Below are positions 25,769-34,213 of a stretch of DNA of 64,000 nucleotides, piece after piece. The notes beneath the pieces were generated by a model, which saw only the letters and a list, made by a program, of their open reading frames with translations, was not told the DNA's origin and did no database searches. The position numbers and the translations under genes were made by a program. The stretch comes from Clavibacter sp. VKM Ac-2872 (GTDB lineage: Bacteria; Actinomycetota; Actinomycetes; Actinomycetales; Microbacteriaceae), in assembly GCF_015351105.1 (NCBI RefSeq), contig NZ_JADKRR010000003.1, forward strand, positions 283,168-347,167, written 5' to 3'. The stretch's first letter is position 1; each line of letters starts with the position of its first letter.

Positions 25769-27756
25769 GCGTCCTCCTTGGCCGGCGTGAAGCCCCGGTA
25801 GCGGGCCGCACGGATGATGATGCTGAAGATCGCCAGGTCGAAGACGACCCAGGCGAGGTTGGTGAAGGTCCCGAGCGGGGTCGCCTGCCCGACCGCGAGG
25901 CGGAGGAGGCCGATCGCCGACGCGACGATGAGCGCGCCGATCACGTAGAGCTGCGGCTTCACGAGATCCCACCTGGGCTTGCCGCTCTCGGCGCGCACCT
26001 TGGGCGTCACGGCGAAGTCGAGCGGCTTGCGGAAGAAGACGTTGGCGACCGCGGTGGTGACCGACGAGATCCACACGGGGAACAGCGCGAGCGAGTACTG
26101 CTGCCCGCGCCACGTGCGCTTGCCGCGGCCGACCACCGCGAACAGGAGCTGGTTGACGAGGAGGAACGGGATCAGCCGGGTGAAGAAGTCGGTCGAGAGC
26201 GCCTGCACGGGGAGCACGCCGAAGACCAGGTAGATGATGGGCGCCGCCACGTAGACGATCGCCGTGAAGCCGGAGAAGTAGCTCCACATGGTGGCGAAGT
26301 ACATGAGCCGCTGCGGGATGGACAGCGCCTTCTGCAGCAGCGGGTTCTCGCGGAAGAACACCTGGATCGTGCCCTGCGCCCAGCGGAGGCGCTGCGTGAG
26401 CATGGTCGGCAGGTCCTCCGGCGCGAGCCCGTAGGCGAGGACCTCGTCGTGGTACGCGGACTTCCAGCCGAGCCCGTGCAGGCGCATGCAGGTGGCCATG
26501 TCCTCGGTGACCGAGATGGTGGCCAGCGGCATGATCGACTGCGCGTCGTCGTCGCGGTGCACGTCGATGTCGCGGACGATCGCGCGCACGGCGTCGAGCG
26601 CCCCGAGCGGCGACCAGTCGCGCTGCGCGAGGCGCGTCATGGCGCTCTCGTCGACGAGCGAGACCGCGTCGCGCTCGGCGGAGTGGCGGCCGGCGAGCGC
26701 GGCGATCTCGGCGAGGTCGGCGTTGAGCGCGGCCATGTCGTCCTGCACCATGCGGGCGGCGATGGAGTCCACGCGCTTCTGGAACCGGTAGGTGACGTCC
26801 GCGAGCGCCTGGCCGCGGCGGAGCTCGGCGCGGGCCCGGCGCACGTCGTAGGCGACGTCGTCGAGCGCCTTGCGCAGCTCCAGCTGGTCGGGATCGAGCT
26901 CCTCGCGCGCCTTGTCGATCACGTCGCCCGCCGTGCGGAGCGCGCGGAACACGCTGATCTCGATGTCCGTCACGTACCGCGAGACGCCGAGGAGCATGAG
27001 GGCCTCGCGGCGGAGGATCGCGTTGGATCCGCAGAAGAACGCCGCGTTCCACCCGTCCTTGCCCTGCTGGATGGGGCCGTAGAACAGGGGCGCCTGGCTG
27101 CCGAGCGGATCCGAGTCGGGCACGTTCACGAACACCTGCGGCGTCTGCACGAGCGCCATGCGACGGTCGTCGAAGTAGCCGAGCGTCTTGTCGAGGATCT
27201 CGGGCACGGGCACCTGGTCGGCGTCGAGGATGAGCATGAACTCCCCCTCGGTGGTGAGCAGCGCGTTGTTGAGGTTGCCGGCCTTCGCGTGACGCGCCCG
27301 GCCCGACCAGTCGGCCGAGCGGGTGATCCAGCCGATGCCCTCGGCCTCGGCCAGGTCGCGGAGCTCGGTGCGGTTGCCGTCGTCGAGCACCCAGGTCTTG
27401 TGCGGGTAGGTGATGCGCTGGGCCGCGCGCGCCGTCTCCATCACGAGGTCGAGCGGCTCGTTGTACGTCGCGATGAAGACGTCCACCGTGAGGCCCGGCT
27501 GCGGCGTCGGCGGCTTCGGCCGGTCGCGGGCGCGCCACATCGTGAGCCCGAACAGCAGCGAGTCGATGAGGCTGTACGTCTCCGCGAGCACGAGCGGGAT
27601 CGCGATCCAGAGCGCCTCGGTGTTCACCGAGAACAGCAGCCGCCAGATGATGTAGTTCAGGCCGAGGATCGCCGTCACCACGGCGAGGAAGCGGATGAAC
27701 GCGAAGCGCAGCGGCGACCGGCCCGTGGTCGGCGCGCGATGCGTCGAGCGGCTCAC
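25765..27756 (-). CDS. BcsA-like family 2 glycosyltransferase with helical insertion
   Basis: Processive membrane glycosyltransferase, 663 aa. Two N-terminal helices (about 18-75), then GT-A motifs in order: FIATYNEP, VLDDGN (Asp125/126), LDADQ (178-181), FFCGSNAILRR (240-250), TED (417-419) and QRLRW (455-459), then about five helices. No PilZ domain is present. Between FCGSN and TED, where BcsA has about 25 residues, there are about 165, including a charged, heptad-like helical region (265-400). Product is inferred to be a beta-linked polysaccharide such as cellulose or a glucomannan-like polymer. The GTG start overlaps the phosphatase stop by 4 bp. No bcsB, bcsC or bcsZ genes accompany it. 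Confidence 0.88.
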   Translation of the reverse strand: MSRSTHRAPTTGRSPLRFAFIRFLAVVTAILGLNYIIWRLLFSVNTEALWIAIPLVLAETYSLIDSLLFGLTMWRARDRPKPPTPQPGLTVDVFIATYNEPLDLVMETARAAQRITYPHKTWVLDDGNRTELRDLAEAEGIGWITRSADWSGRARHAKAGNLNNALLTTEGEFMLILDADQVPVPEILDKTLGYFDDRRMALVQTPQVFVNVPDSDPLGSQAPLFYGPIQQGKDGWNAAFFCGSNAILRREALMLLGVSRYVTDIEISVFRALRTAGDVIDKAREELDPDQLELRKALDDVAYDVRRARAELRRGQALADVTYRFQKRVDSIAARMVQDDMAALNADLAEIAALAGRHSAERDAVSLVDESAMTRLAQRDWSPLGALDAVRAIVRDIDVHRDDDAQSIMPLATISVTEDMATCMRLHGLGWKSAYHDEVLAYGLAPEDLPTMLTQRLRWAQGTIQVFFRENPLLQKALSIPQRLMYFATMWSYFSGFTAIVYVAAPIIYLVFGVLPVQALSTDFFTRLIPFLLVNQLLFAVVGRGKRTWRGQQYSLALFPVWISSVTTAVANVFFRKPLDFAVTPKVRAESGKPRWDLVKPQLYVIGALIVASAIGLLRLAVGQATPLGTFTNLAWVVFDLAIFSIIIRAARYRGFTPAKEDA

Positions 27757-28949
27757 GCGCGGCTCACGGCGAGGACGGTCACGTCGTCGAGCGGCGTGCC
27801 GACGGAGGCGAGGGCGCGGACCCGCTCGACGAGCGCGTGCACGCCGCCTGCCTCGGTGACGAGGCGACCGATGGCCGCGAACGCGGGATCGCTGCCGCCG
27901 AACATGTCGAAGAGGCCGTCGCTGAAGGTCACGAAGGTGTCGCCGCGCGCGAGCACCGCGTGGCGCTCCTCCCAGCGGTGCCCGGGGTCGATGCCGACGG
28001 GCAGGTCGCTCGTGTCGAGGTGGGTCACGCTGCCGTCGGGGTGCACGACGATTGTCAGCCCGTGCCCCGCGTCGGCGTAGCTGAGGAGACCGGACGCCTG
28101 GTCGAGGTGCCCGTGCTGCAGCGTGACGAAGGCGCCCGTGCGGTCGAGGTCCGCGTCGAGGGAGCGCGCGGCGTCCGTGACCATGAGGCCCGTGTCCTCG
28201 AGGACGCCCGCGCCGTAGCGGTCGGCGGTGCTCGCGATGCCGCGGAGGACCGCGCGGACGGTGGCGGTGAGGATCGCGGCGCCCGTGCCCTTGCCCATCA
28301 CGTCGGCGAGGGAGAAGCGGAGGCCGGACGCGGTGCGCTCGTAGTCGTAGAAGTCGCCGCCCACCACCTGCGCGGGCACGCACACGGCGGCGATGCAGTA
28401 GCCGGGGATCTCGACCTCGGCGGCCGGCAGCAGGGCGGACTGCACCGCCTGGGCGCGGTCCATCTCGGCGCTCGCGATGAGCTCGCGCTGCGCCCACTCG
28501 GCGAGCTCGGCGAAGAGCGCGAGCTGCCCGGCGTCGAGGCCGCGCGGCTGGACGTCGTACAGGCAGAACGTGCCGATGACGAGGCCCTCGGAGTCCCGCA
28601 GCGGATGCCCGGCGTAGAAGCGGATGTGGGGCTCGCCCGCGACGGTGGGCAGGTGCCGGAAGACGGGATGGTCGCGCGCGTCCTCCACGACGAGGAGCCG
28701 CTCCTCGCGCACGGTGGTGTCGCAGAAGACGCTGCTGATGGGCGTCTCGGACAGCTCGGCTCCGGCGCAGGACGCGAACCACATGCGGTCGTGGTCGGCC
28801 AGGCCGATGGTCGAGAGCGGCACGGAGAACGCCGTGCGGGCGAGGCGCGTGACGCGGTCGAAGCGCTCCTCGGGCGGGCCGTCGAGCAGCCCCAGGGCCT
28901 CGACGGCGCGCTGCGCCGCGGCCGCGTGCGCGTCCTCGATCAGAGTCAT
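27753..28949 (-). CDS. GAF-SpoIIE (RsbU-like) PP2C phosphatase
   Basis: A 398-aa predicted regulator. Residues about 10-160 form a GAF domain (AFSVPLSTIGLADHDRMWF ... HPLRDSEGLVIGTFCLYD). Residues about 175-398 form a SpoIIE/PP2C domain with VVGGDFYD, LADVMGKGTG, YADAGHGL, TFSDGLFDMF and PLDDVTVLAV, which keep the metal-binding aspartates. It should dephosphorylate the STAS protein when the GAF domain senses a ligand or redox state. The start at 28949 has a G-rich ribosome binding site; a longer GTG/ATG frame opens at 28988. It is the first gene of the five-gene operon. Confidence 0.88.
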   Translation of the reverse strand: MTLIEDAHAAAAQRAVEALGLLDGPPEERFDRVTRLARTAFSVPLSTIGLADHDRMWFASCAGAELSETPISSVFCDTTVREERLLVVEDARDHPVFRHLPTVAGEPHIRFYAGHPLRDSEGLVIGTFCLYDVQPRGLDAGQLALFAELAEWAQRELIASAEMDRAQAVQSALLPAAEVEIPGYCIAAVCVPAQVVGGDFYDYERTASGLRFSLADVMGKGTGAAILTATVRAVLRGIASTADRYGAGVLEDTGLMVTDAARSLDADLDRTGAFVTLQHGHLDQASGLLSYADAGHGLTIVVHPDGSVTHLDTSDLPVGIDPGHRWEERHAVLARGDTFVTFSDGLFDMFGGSDPAFAAIGRLVTEAGGVHALVERVRALASVGTPLDDVTVLAVSRA

Positions 28950-29126
28950 CCCCGCCCCCTCGCCGACGTGGACCCCCGTCCACGGCACCCGGTATTGCCG
29001 GGCGCGCTCAGCTTACGTGCCCGGATCCATAGGGGACGTACTAAGTGGCGCTACGCGGATGACCTCGGTGGTCGTCCCAGTGGTCGCCGATCGGCTGCTA
29101 GCTTCGGGAGCGGACCGGGGGATCAC

Positions 29127-30281
29127 ATGGCATCAGCACGGCGACCGGAGCTCCCCTACCTCGACGGCATGCGGGGCGCCGCCGCCCTCGCCGTCGTCGC
29201 GTTCCACGCCTTCCTCTACACGGGGCTCAGCGGGCAGGCCTGGCGGGACGTGCCGCTCCTCGGCTGGATCACCGGCTACGGCTACCTCGGCGTGCCCGTC
29301 TTCATCGTCCTGTCCGGCTATGTGCTCATGCTCCCCGTCGCCGGCCGTCCGGGGCTCGACCTCCGGCACGGCACGGCCACCTTCCTCCGACGCCGGGCCA
29401 GGCGGATCCTCCCGCCCTACTTCGCCGCCCTCGCGCTCAGCCTGCTGATGGCGCTCGTGCTCCCCGTGATGCGCGACGGCACCGGCACCGCGTGGGAGAG
29501 CGCGGCGCCCGCCACCCCGGCCGGGATCATCTCGCACGTCCTCCTGCTCCATGACCTCTCCCCCGACTGGGTCAGCCAGGTGAACGCGCCGCTGTGGAGC
29601 GTGGCCGTGGAGTGGCAGATCTACTTCCTCATGCCGCTGGTGCTGCTGCCGCTCTGGCGGCGCTGGGGCGGGCTGCCCGTCGTCGCCGCTGCCACGGTCG
29701 TCATGACCGGCGCGTCCCTCGCCGGCTTCGCCCCGTGGGCCTGCCCCTGGTTGCTGGGCCTCTTCGCCGCGGGGATGCTCGCCGCCGAGCTGACCGTCGG
29801 CGCGCGCCCGCGCTGGGCGTCCGACCGGCTGCTGCTCGCGGTGGCCGGGGGCGCCGCGGCCGTGCTGGTCCTCGGCATCACGGTGCTGCAGGGCAGCGTG
29901 TGGGCAGCGGAGCTCGTGGCCGGCGCGGGCCTCGCGTCCCTCCTCGCGTGGGCGGGGGCCCGCACGATGGCCGGATCCCTTCCCCGCGCGCTCGGCGTCT
30001 TCGTCACCCGTCCGGCGCAGCGGCTGGGGCTCGTCTCGTACAGCGTGTACCTCGTGCACAGCCCGTTCCTGGCGCTCGGGAACCTCCTGCTGCTGCCGCT
30101 CGGGCTGCCGACGGGCGCCCACGTCGCCCTGATGCTGCTCGTCGTCGCGCCGCTCGCGGTCGCGGCGGGCTTCGGCTTCTTCCAGCTCGTCGAGCGGCAC
30201 TTCCTCAACACGCGGCAGGTGCACGTGACGGAGGCGGCGGATCCGGATGCGGCGCCCCTCGTGCCCGAGCCCGCGGCCTGA
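29127..30281 (+). CDS. Acyltransferase family 3 (OafA/YrhL-like) membrane protein
   Basis: A 384-aa protein with about ten helices. The N-terminus has LDGMRGAAALAVVAFHAF and a following GVPVFIVLSGYVL, which are the acyltransferase-3 signatures including the catalytic-type His. RRARRILPPYFAAL and WSVAVEWQIYFLMPL are also typical. Members O-acylate sugars in surface polysaccharides, antibiotics or peptidoglycan. It is divergent from the glycan operon (177 bp apart) and may act on the same polymer. A TAGCTT -10 at 29099 and GGGGGA before the ATG support the start. Confidence 0.85.
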   Translation: MASARRPELPYLDGMRGAAALAVVAFHAFLYTGLSGQAWRDVPLLGWITGYGYLGVPVFIVLSGYVLMLPVAGRPGLDLRHGTATFLRRRARRILPPYFAALALSLLMALVLPVMRDGTGTAWESAAPATPAGIISHVLLLHDLSPDWVSQVNAPLWSVAVEWQIYFLMPLVLLPLWRRWGGLPVVAAATVVMTGASLAGFAPWACPWLLGLFAAGMLAAELTVGARPRWASDRLLLAVAGGAAAVLVLGITVLQGSVWAAELVAGAGLASLLAWAGARTMAGSLPRALGVFVTRPAQRLGLVSYSVYLVHSPFLALGNLLLLPLGLPTGAHVALMLLVVAPLAVAAGFGFFQLVERHFLNTRQVHVTEAADPDAAPLVPEPAA

Positions 30282-30295
30282 GCGGCTCGCCGCGC

Positions 30296-30318
30296 GGTGC
30301 CCCCGCAGGGACTCGAAC
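30296..30318. repeat. Direct repeat copy 1 (candidate att site)
   Basis: These 23 bases are identical to 34215-34237, the 3' end (T-arm and acceptor) of the tRNA gene. No tRNA body follows, so this is a duplicated tRNA end, as left by integration of an element into a tRNA gene. Confidence 0.75.
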
Positions 30319-30359
30319 TCCACTCCGCCCATGTCGAGTCACCTTCGTGGCCTGCGGGG
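30301..30359. repeat. Nested inverted repeat overlapping att copy 1
   Basis: CCCCGCAGG (30301-30309) pairs with CCTGCGGGG (30351-30359), and inside it GACTCGA (30310-30316) pairs with TCGAGTC (30334-30340). The left arms are the tRNA-derived sequence; the right arms are not. It could be a terminator for the acyltransferase gene 19 bases upstream or a recombination structure. Confidence 0.55.
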
Positions 30360-30847
30360 ATGACCGACAAGACCCTCCCCGCGACTCCCCCGCCACAACG
30401 CCCCACGCGGCTCCTCAGGGGCCGGCATCGTACCCGCGTCGCCAGGCGGCGCCAGCGTCGAGGACCGGTCGACGTCGTGGTCGTCCCGCCAGTACCTCGC
30501 GGCGCTCGTCGGCAAGCGGGCGGGCGAATCCCCATCACGCGGCTCGGTGCCGGCGGCTGCCGCCCTTCAGCGGTCCGCAGGCATGGTCGGCCTGGTCGGG
30601 GCAGCATCGGAACGCGCCACCGCTGCCACGGTGCGCATGGGGCGACAGGGGTCCGTAGGACCCGCTGGGCCCCGGCGAGCCGATGCTCCGCGCCTGGGAG
30701 CGCAGCAGCTCGGGGAGGAACGCGAGCAACACCGGGTCCTCCACGCGACCAGTCCCGCCGCGCCCCGACCCCGAAGCGCCCTACCTCCCATACCACACAA
30801 GTAGACACCAGGAGCCTCTCCGATCAAATCCGCATCGGCCCCATCGC
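30360..30847. other. Non-coding stretch in the island
   Basis: I see no supportable gene. Several short open frames exist on both strands, but none has a ribosome binding site, domain or codon pattern that stands out. It may hold decayed remains of the element. Confidence 0.5.
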
Positions 30848-30909
30848 GCGTGCTACCGTCCGGCGCTATAGGCGACCGAGGCCGCTGACAAGTGGGTCAT
30901 TCGGCCCAC
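30848..30909 (+). promoter_or_regulatory. Promoter/leader of secreted gene copy 1
   Basis: An 18-base block at 30848-30865, with TACCGT as likely -10, recurs upstream of copy 2 with one mismatch. It is followed by a hairpin GTGGGTC-ATTC-GGCCCAC (30892-30909). The second copy keeps this hairpin with a base change that preserves pairing. Confidence 0.5.
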
Positions 30910-30946
30910 CACTGTAGGGATCCCGACACGAGGGGAAGACCGCGAC

Positions 30947-31414
30947 ATGAACCGACCGGCACAGGCATCAACCACAACCGAGCACAGCATGAGACAAAGA
31001 AGGGCCCGCCGGTCTCGACTACTGGCGGCGGCTTCGGTCTCCGTCGGATTCGCGTTGGTCTCTTTGGCAGGCGCGACCCCGGCGCAAGCTGCGGGCGCCC
31101 CCTATTTCGAGATCTTCTATGGTCCGGGCTGTGCCGGCGGCGAGTCGTCATCGCGCGTCTACACGGGCGCGAACAGCGGTGAGGGATGGGTCGATGACAC
31201 CTTCAATTCGAACGGCTGGGGTGACGCCGGTTACGGACAGCGGATCCGGGACAATGCTGCATCCATAGAGATAACGAGGGCCACGGTCACGATCTACACC
31301 GATGGACCCCAAACCAGCTGGCAGGCGTCGACTGCCAAGCAGGGTTGCTTCGACTTCCCGGACGGCGTTCGTAATCACAATATCCAGTGGACAACCGCCT
31401 CATACGGCGGCTAG
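30947..31414 (+). CDS. Small secreted protein, island paralog 1
   Basis: A 155-aa protein of unknown function. A basic start (RQRRARRSRLLAAASVSV) and a hydrophobic segment end in a signal peptidase site near PAQAAGA. The mature domain is about 100 residues, Gly/Tyr/Asp-rich, with two Cys (GPGCAGG and KQGCFDF) likely joined by a disulfide. The motif RVYTGANSGEGWVDDTFN and YGQRIRDNAAS are shared with the paralog at 32072. The beta-rich pattern might be a Greek-key or inhibitor-type fold, but this is a guess. AGGGGAAG precedes the ATG. Confidence 0.75.
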   Translation: MNRPAQASTTTEHSMRQRRARRSRLLAAASVSVGFALVSLAGATPAQAAGAPYFEIFYGPGCAGGESSSRVYTGANSGEGWVDDTFNSNGWGDAGYGQRIRDNAASIEITRATVTIYTDGPQTSWQASTAKQGCFDFPDGVRNHNIQWTTASYGG

Positions 31415-31966
31415 CCGCAGCTGACACTTGCTCCGGATGAGCGGGGTCGAATTCACCGGCCCCGCTCATCAGAGCAAAACGAGCAATGCTCTGACGCCTT
31501 CACGATTGCCACGAACCGGCAGCGTCCCCTGCTCGCTCCTGTCGTGACGTTCGACGGGATCCTGCGCCCGCGCGCAGCGCCTCCGACCTCCCGGCGAGCG
31601 CCCGACGCCCCGGCGAGCGCCGAGCACCTGCCGGCACCCCCGCGCGGCCCCGCCACGACCCCTATCCCACCGGCACCGGCACCGGCACCGGCACGCCCAC
31701 CGTGCCGCAGCGCCCACCCCGCGGCGGGCCAGCCCCGTCGACCAGAACCACGGCGAACGCCCGCGGATCCACCGCCCGCGCCGCCCGCGACGAGATCACG
31801 ACCGACGACGCCATCACCCAGATCCGCCTCCACGTTCAGCGCTGACGCCCCGCGGCGCCCCCAGGATGACGAGCGCGCAAGTGCGTACCCCGCTGTGCGG
31901 GGACCGCGTCTACCACAAAACAGGACGAAAAAGCGTCTTCACCTGAATCTGAATCATGCTCATCTC
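31415..31966. other. Intergenic stretch with CGGCAC tandem repeat
   Basis: No convincing gene. A hexanucleotide CGGCAC is repeated about four times around 31670-31694. One plus-strand frame without a start ends in DEITTDDAITQIRLHVQR before a stop at about 31846 and might be the tail of a broken gene, but this is weak. Confidence 0.45.
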
Positions 31967-32028
31967 GCGTGCTAGCGTCCGGCGTCATGGGCGGCCAAAG
32001 GCCGCCGGGATGTGGGCCATCCGGCCCA
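31967..32028 (+). promoter_or_regulatory. Promoter/leader of secreted gene copy 2
   Basis: 31967-31984 matches 30848-30865 in 17 of 18 bases, with TAGCGT as -10. A hairpin GCGGCC-AAA-GGCCGC (31991-32005) and then TGGGCC-ATCC-GGCCCA (32013-32028) follow; the latter corresponds to the leader hairpin of copy 1. Confidence 0.5.
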
Positions 32029-32071
32029 TCAAGCAATCCCAGGGATCACCACTCAAGGGGATGACCGCGAC

Positions 32072-32542
32072 ATGAGCCGATCAGCAACAGCTCGAACAGG
32101 AACCAAGCGCGAACCGGGACAGCGAAGGGCACGCCGGCCTCGACTGCTCGCAGCCGCTTCGGTTCTCGTCGGATTCGCCATCGTCTCGTCGACGGGCGCG
32201 ACTGCGGCGCAAGCCGCAGACGTCCCTGCGTTCGAGATCTTCTACGGCCAGAACTGCTCTGCTGGCGCGACGGCGTCGCGCATTTACACGGGCGTGAACA
32301 GCGGTGAGAAGTGGGTCGATGACAGCTTCAACACGACTCGCTTCGGCGTCAACGGGTACGGACAGCGCATCAAGGACAACGCTGCATCCATGTACCTGAG
32401 CCATGCCAGAGTCATCATCTACACTGACGGCCCCCAAAGCATCGGATGGGAGGCGTCAGGAGCCGCCCGCTGCGTGAACTTCCCGGATGACATCCGCAAT
32501 CTCAACACCCAGTGGGCAACCGCCGCGTACAGCGGCCAGTAG
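32072..32542 (+). CDS. Small secreted protein, island paralog 2
   Basis: A 156-aa paralog of the protein at 30947. It has the same layout: basic start, signal peptide ending near AQAADV, and a mature domain with FEIFYGQNCSAG, SRIYTGVNSGEKWVDDSFN, YGQRIKDNAAS and a second Cys in AARCVNFPDD. The ATG aligns with that of copy 1 and AAGGGG precedes it; the open frame extends upstream to 32012 but into the conserved leader. The two proteins differ at many positions, so the duplication is not recent. Confidence 0.75.
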   Translation: MSRSATARTGTKREPGQRRARRPRLLAAASVLVGFAIVSSTGATAAQAADVPAFEIFYGQNCSAGATASRIYTGVNSGEKWVDDSFNTTRFGVNGYGQRIKDNAASMYLSHARVIIYTDGPQSIGWEASGAARCVNFPDDIRNLNTQWATAAYSGQ

Positions 32543-33084
32543 TTTCGGCTACCACCCACGTCGAGCGGGTGGGGTCGGATCTGCAGACCCCATCCGCTCG
32601 CCCTCGTGGTCCGGATATACTCACTCGAGCCGCTGACTTGAATTCGCTCTGTATTGATTTGCGCGAACCCACTAGGCAAGTCCTTTTCCGACGAGCAACG
32701 CGACCGTGCCGATGTGCGCGGCCAGCGCGACTCCCAGCCCCGGCGTCCCCCACCGTCCGCCATGCGTGTGCCACGCCCGCGGCCGCAGCCGCCGCACCCG
32801 CTCGACTCAGCGGTACGGCCCACGTACCGCACCGCCGACGCCCGGCGGCCGACATGGACGGCAGGCACGTTCAGCGGAAGGAGGGAGGGCGTGCCCGAGC
32901 GCACGTTGGGGCGTGAGGACCGCCATCTCGCACCACGCGGCGAGCACCACGGCGAGCGCACAACGTGGCTCCTCGAGCGCGGCCAGCACCAGAGTCCTGC
33001 TCAGCCACCCAGCGAGCGCCGGGCCCCCGCACCCGCTCGGATGCCCGCACCGGGAGCGCCACCACAGCGGGCGGCACTGCACGG
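32543..33084. other. Non-coding stretch in the island
   Basis: No supportable gene between the second secreted-protein gene and the convergent gene at 33085. A locally AT-richer patch around 32635-32700 contrasts with the surrounding sequence. Open frames here lack start signals or recognisable features. Confidence 0.5.
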
Positions 33085-33921
33085 TCAGGACGGTGGGTCT
33101 TGGGACTCACGCCGAACGGTGAACCACTCGGGGTCGTCGGGGAAGAAGTAGAGGCGGTTGTTGTTGCGTGAGCGGCGGAGATGGCCGTAGTAGGCGAACG
33201 CCGCACCCGTGAGGTCGGCGACGTCGCGGATGCGGGCACCGGCGAGGACGGCGGCCAAGAAGTCGCGTTGGAGACGGATGGTGGGCTGGGTCCCTCGGCC
33301 GAGGTTCAGCCATGCTCCACCGCTGACCTCATCGGTGTTGGCGAATCGGATCGTGCCCCAGAAGATGCGGCGACGATCAACGAACGTCGCAGCGCTGGCA
33401 CCCGCGAAGACGCACCAGTCGCGCACGGTGGTCTGCGTGCCGTCGGGCAACGTCAGGAGTTCCGTGCTGGTCGCGAAGCCAGGGATACGGACCAGGCGCC
33501 GCAGGAGCCTGTTGAGGTTCATCCCGCGCCGTGACCGACCCATGACGGGCGTCCCCCCGTGCCGTCGGCCTCGACGCGCCCCCGCATCGCCGTCCGCGGC
33601 GTCGGTGACGTGGACCGGTACGTCGGAGTTCATGGGACGGAGGATCAACCCGCCGTCCTCGGCGTCGATGGCGGCGACGTCCTCCAGATGGTTGGCGCCG
33701 CCCTCACCGCTCGTCGTCGCGAGCGTGCAACCCTCGTTGTGGGGCCTGGCCCCGAAGCACGCCGGACGCCCGTTGATGGCACGTCGGACGTAGTACGCGT
33801 CAGCGTCGCACTCGGGGCACGTGAGCTCCGCACGCAGCCCCTGACGCTCAGCACTGGTGAGAGCTTCGAACTGCTCGGCCGTGTAGGTGCGCCCGCTCAC
33901 GCCGACGCGTGCTTCTTCCAT
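33085..33921 (-). CDS. Unknown protein with Cys-rich metal-binding-like N-terminus
   Basis: A 278-aa protein I do not recognise. Near residue 30-65 it has CPECDADAYYVRR, then ACFGARPHNEGC, a Cys2...Cys-His-Cys pattern that resembles a zinc ribbon of the kind seen at the start of CoiA-like and nuclease-associated proteins. An Arg-rich linker leads to a C-terminal domain of about 130 residues (FATSTELLTLPDG ... YYFPDD-like end) with no known motif. An ATG at 33921 is chosen; a GTG at 33978 would add 19 residues. It is the only island gene on the minus strand. Confidence 0.55.
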   Translation of the reverse strand: MEEARVGVSGRTYTAEQFEALTSAERQGLRAELTCPECDADAYYVRRAINGRPACFGARPHNEGCTLATTSGEGGANHLEDVAAIDAEDGGLILRPMNSDVPVHVTDAADGDAGARRGRRHGGTPVMGRSRRGMNLNRLLRRLVRIPGFATSTELLTLPDGTQTTVRDWCVFAGASAATFVDRRRIFWGTIRFANTDEVSGGAWLNLGRGTQPTIRLQRDFLAAVLAGARIRDVADLTGAAFAYYGHLRRSRNNNRLYFFPDDPEWFTVRRESQDPPS

Positions 33922-34213
33922 CTGATCAGGGTGTCCAACGGGCTCGGAGCTGTCCAGACCCACCGGTGCATCCTGCACGTTGCGTTCTCGCCGGAGTCGA
34001 CACCGCCACCGCCGAGGGAGAGACGAAGGCAGACTGTCAGTCGAACCGCGGTGAGCGCAGAGGTCCGCTGCCCGGAATCCCGCACGATGCCGACACGGCC
34101 CGCGACGAGCGTCGCAGGCCTATCAGGCCGCGCACTCTTCGAGCGGCTGAGGCCGACAGCACGAAGCACGGCGGCACCCGGTGCCTTCGGTGGTGAAGCG
34201 AGCGCCTAGCCAG

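Noticed and set aside
30296-30370. Possible second tRNA gene
   Set aside because: Only the 3' end sequence is present. No anticodon arm, D arm or matching 5' acceptor strand in tRNA spacing can be folded.
31544-31975. Proline-rich open frame in the island
   Set aside because: No ribosome binding site, no domain, and an opposite-strand frame of similar length. The tandem CGGCAC repeat explains much of its length.
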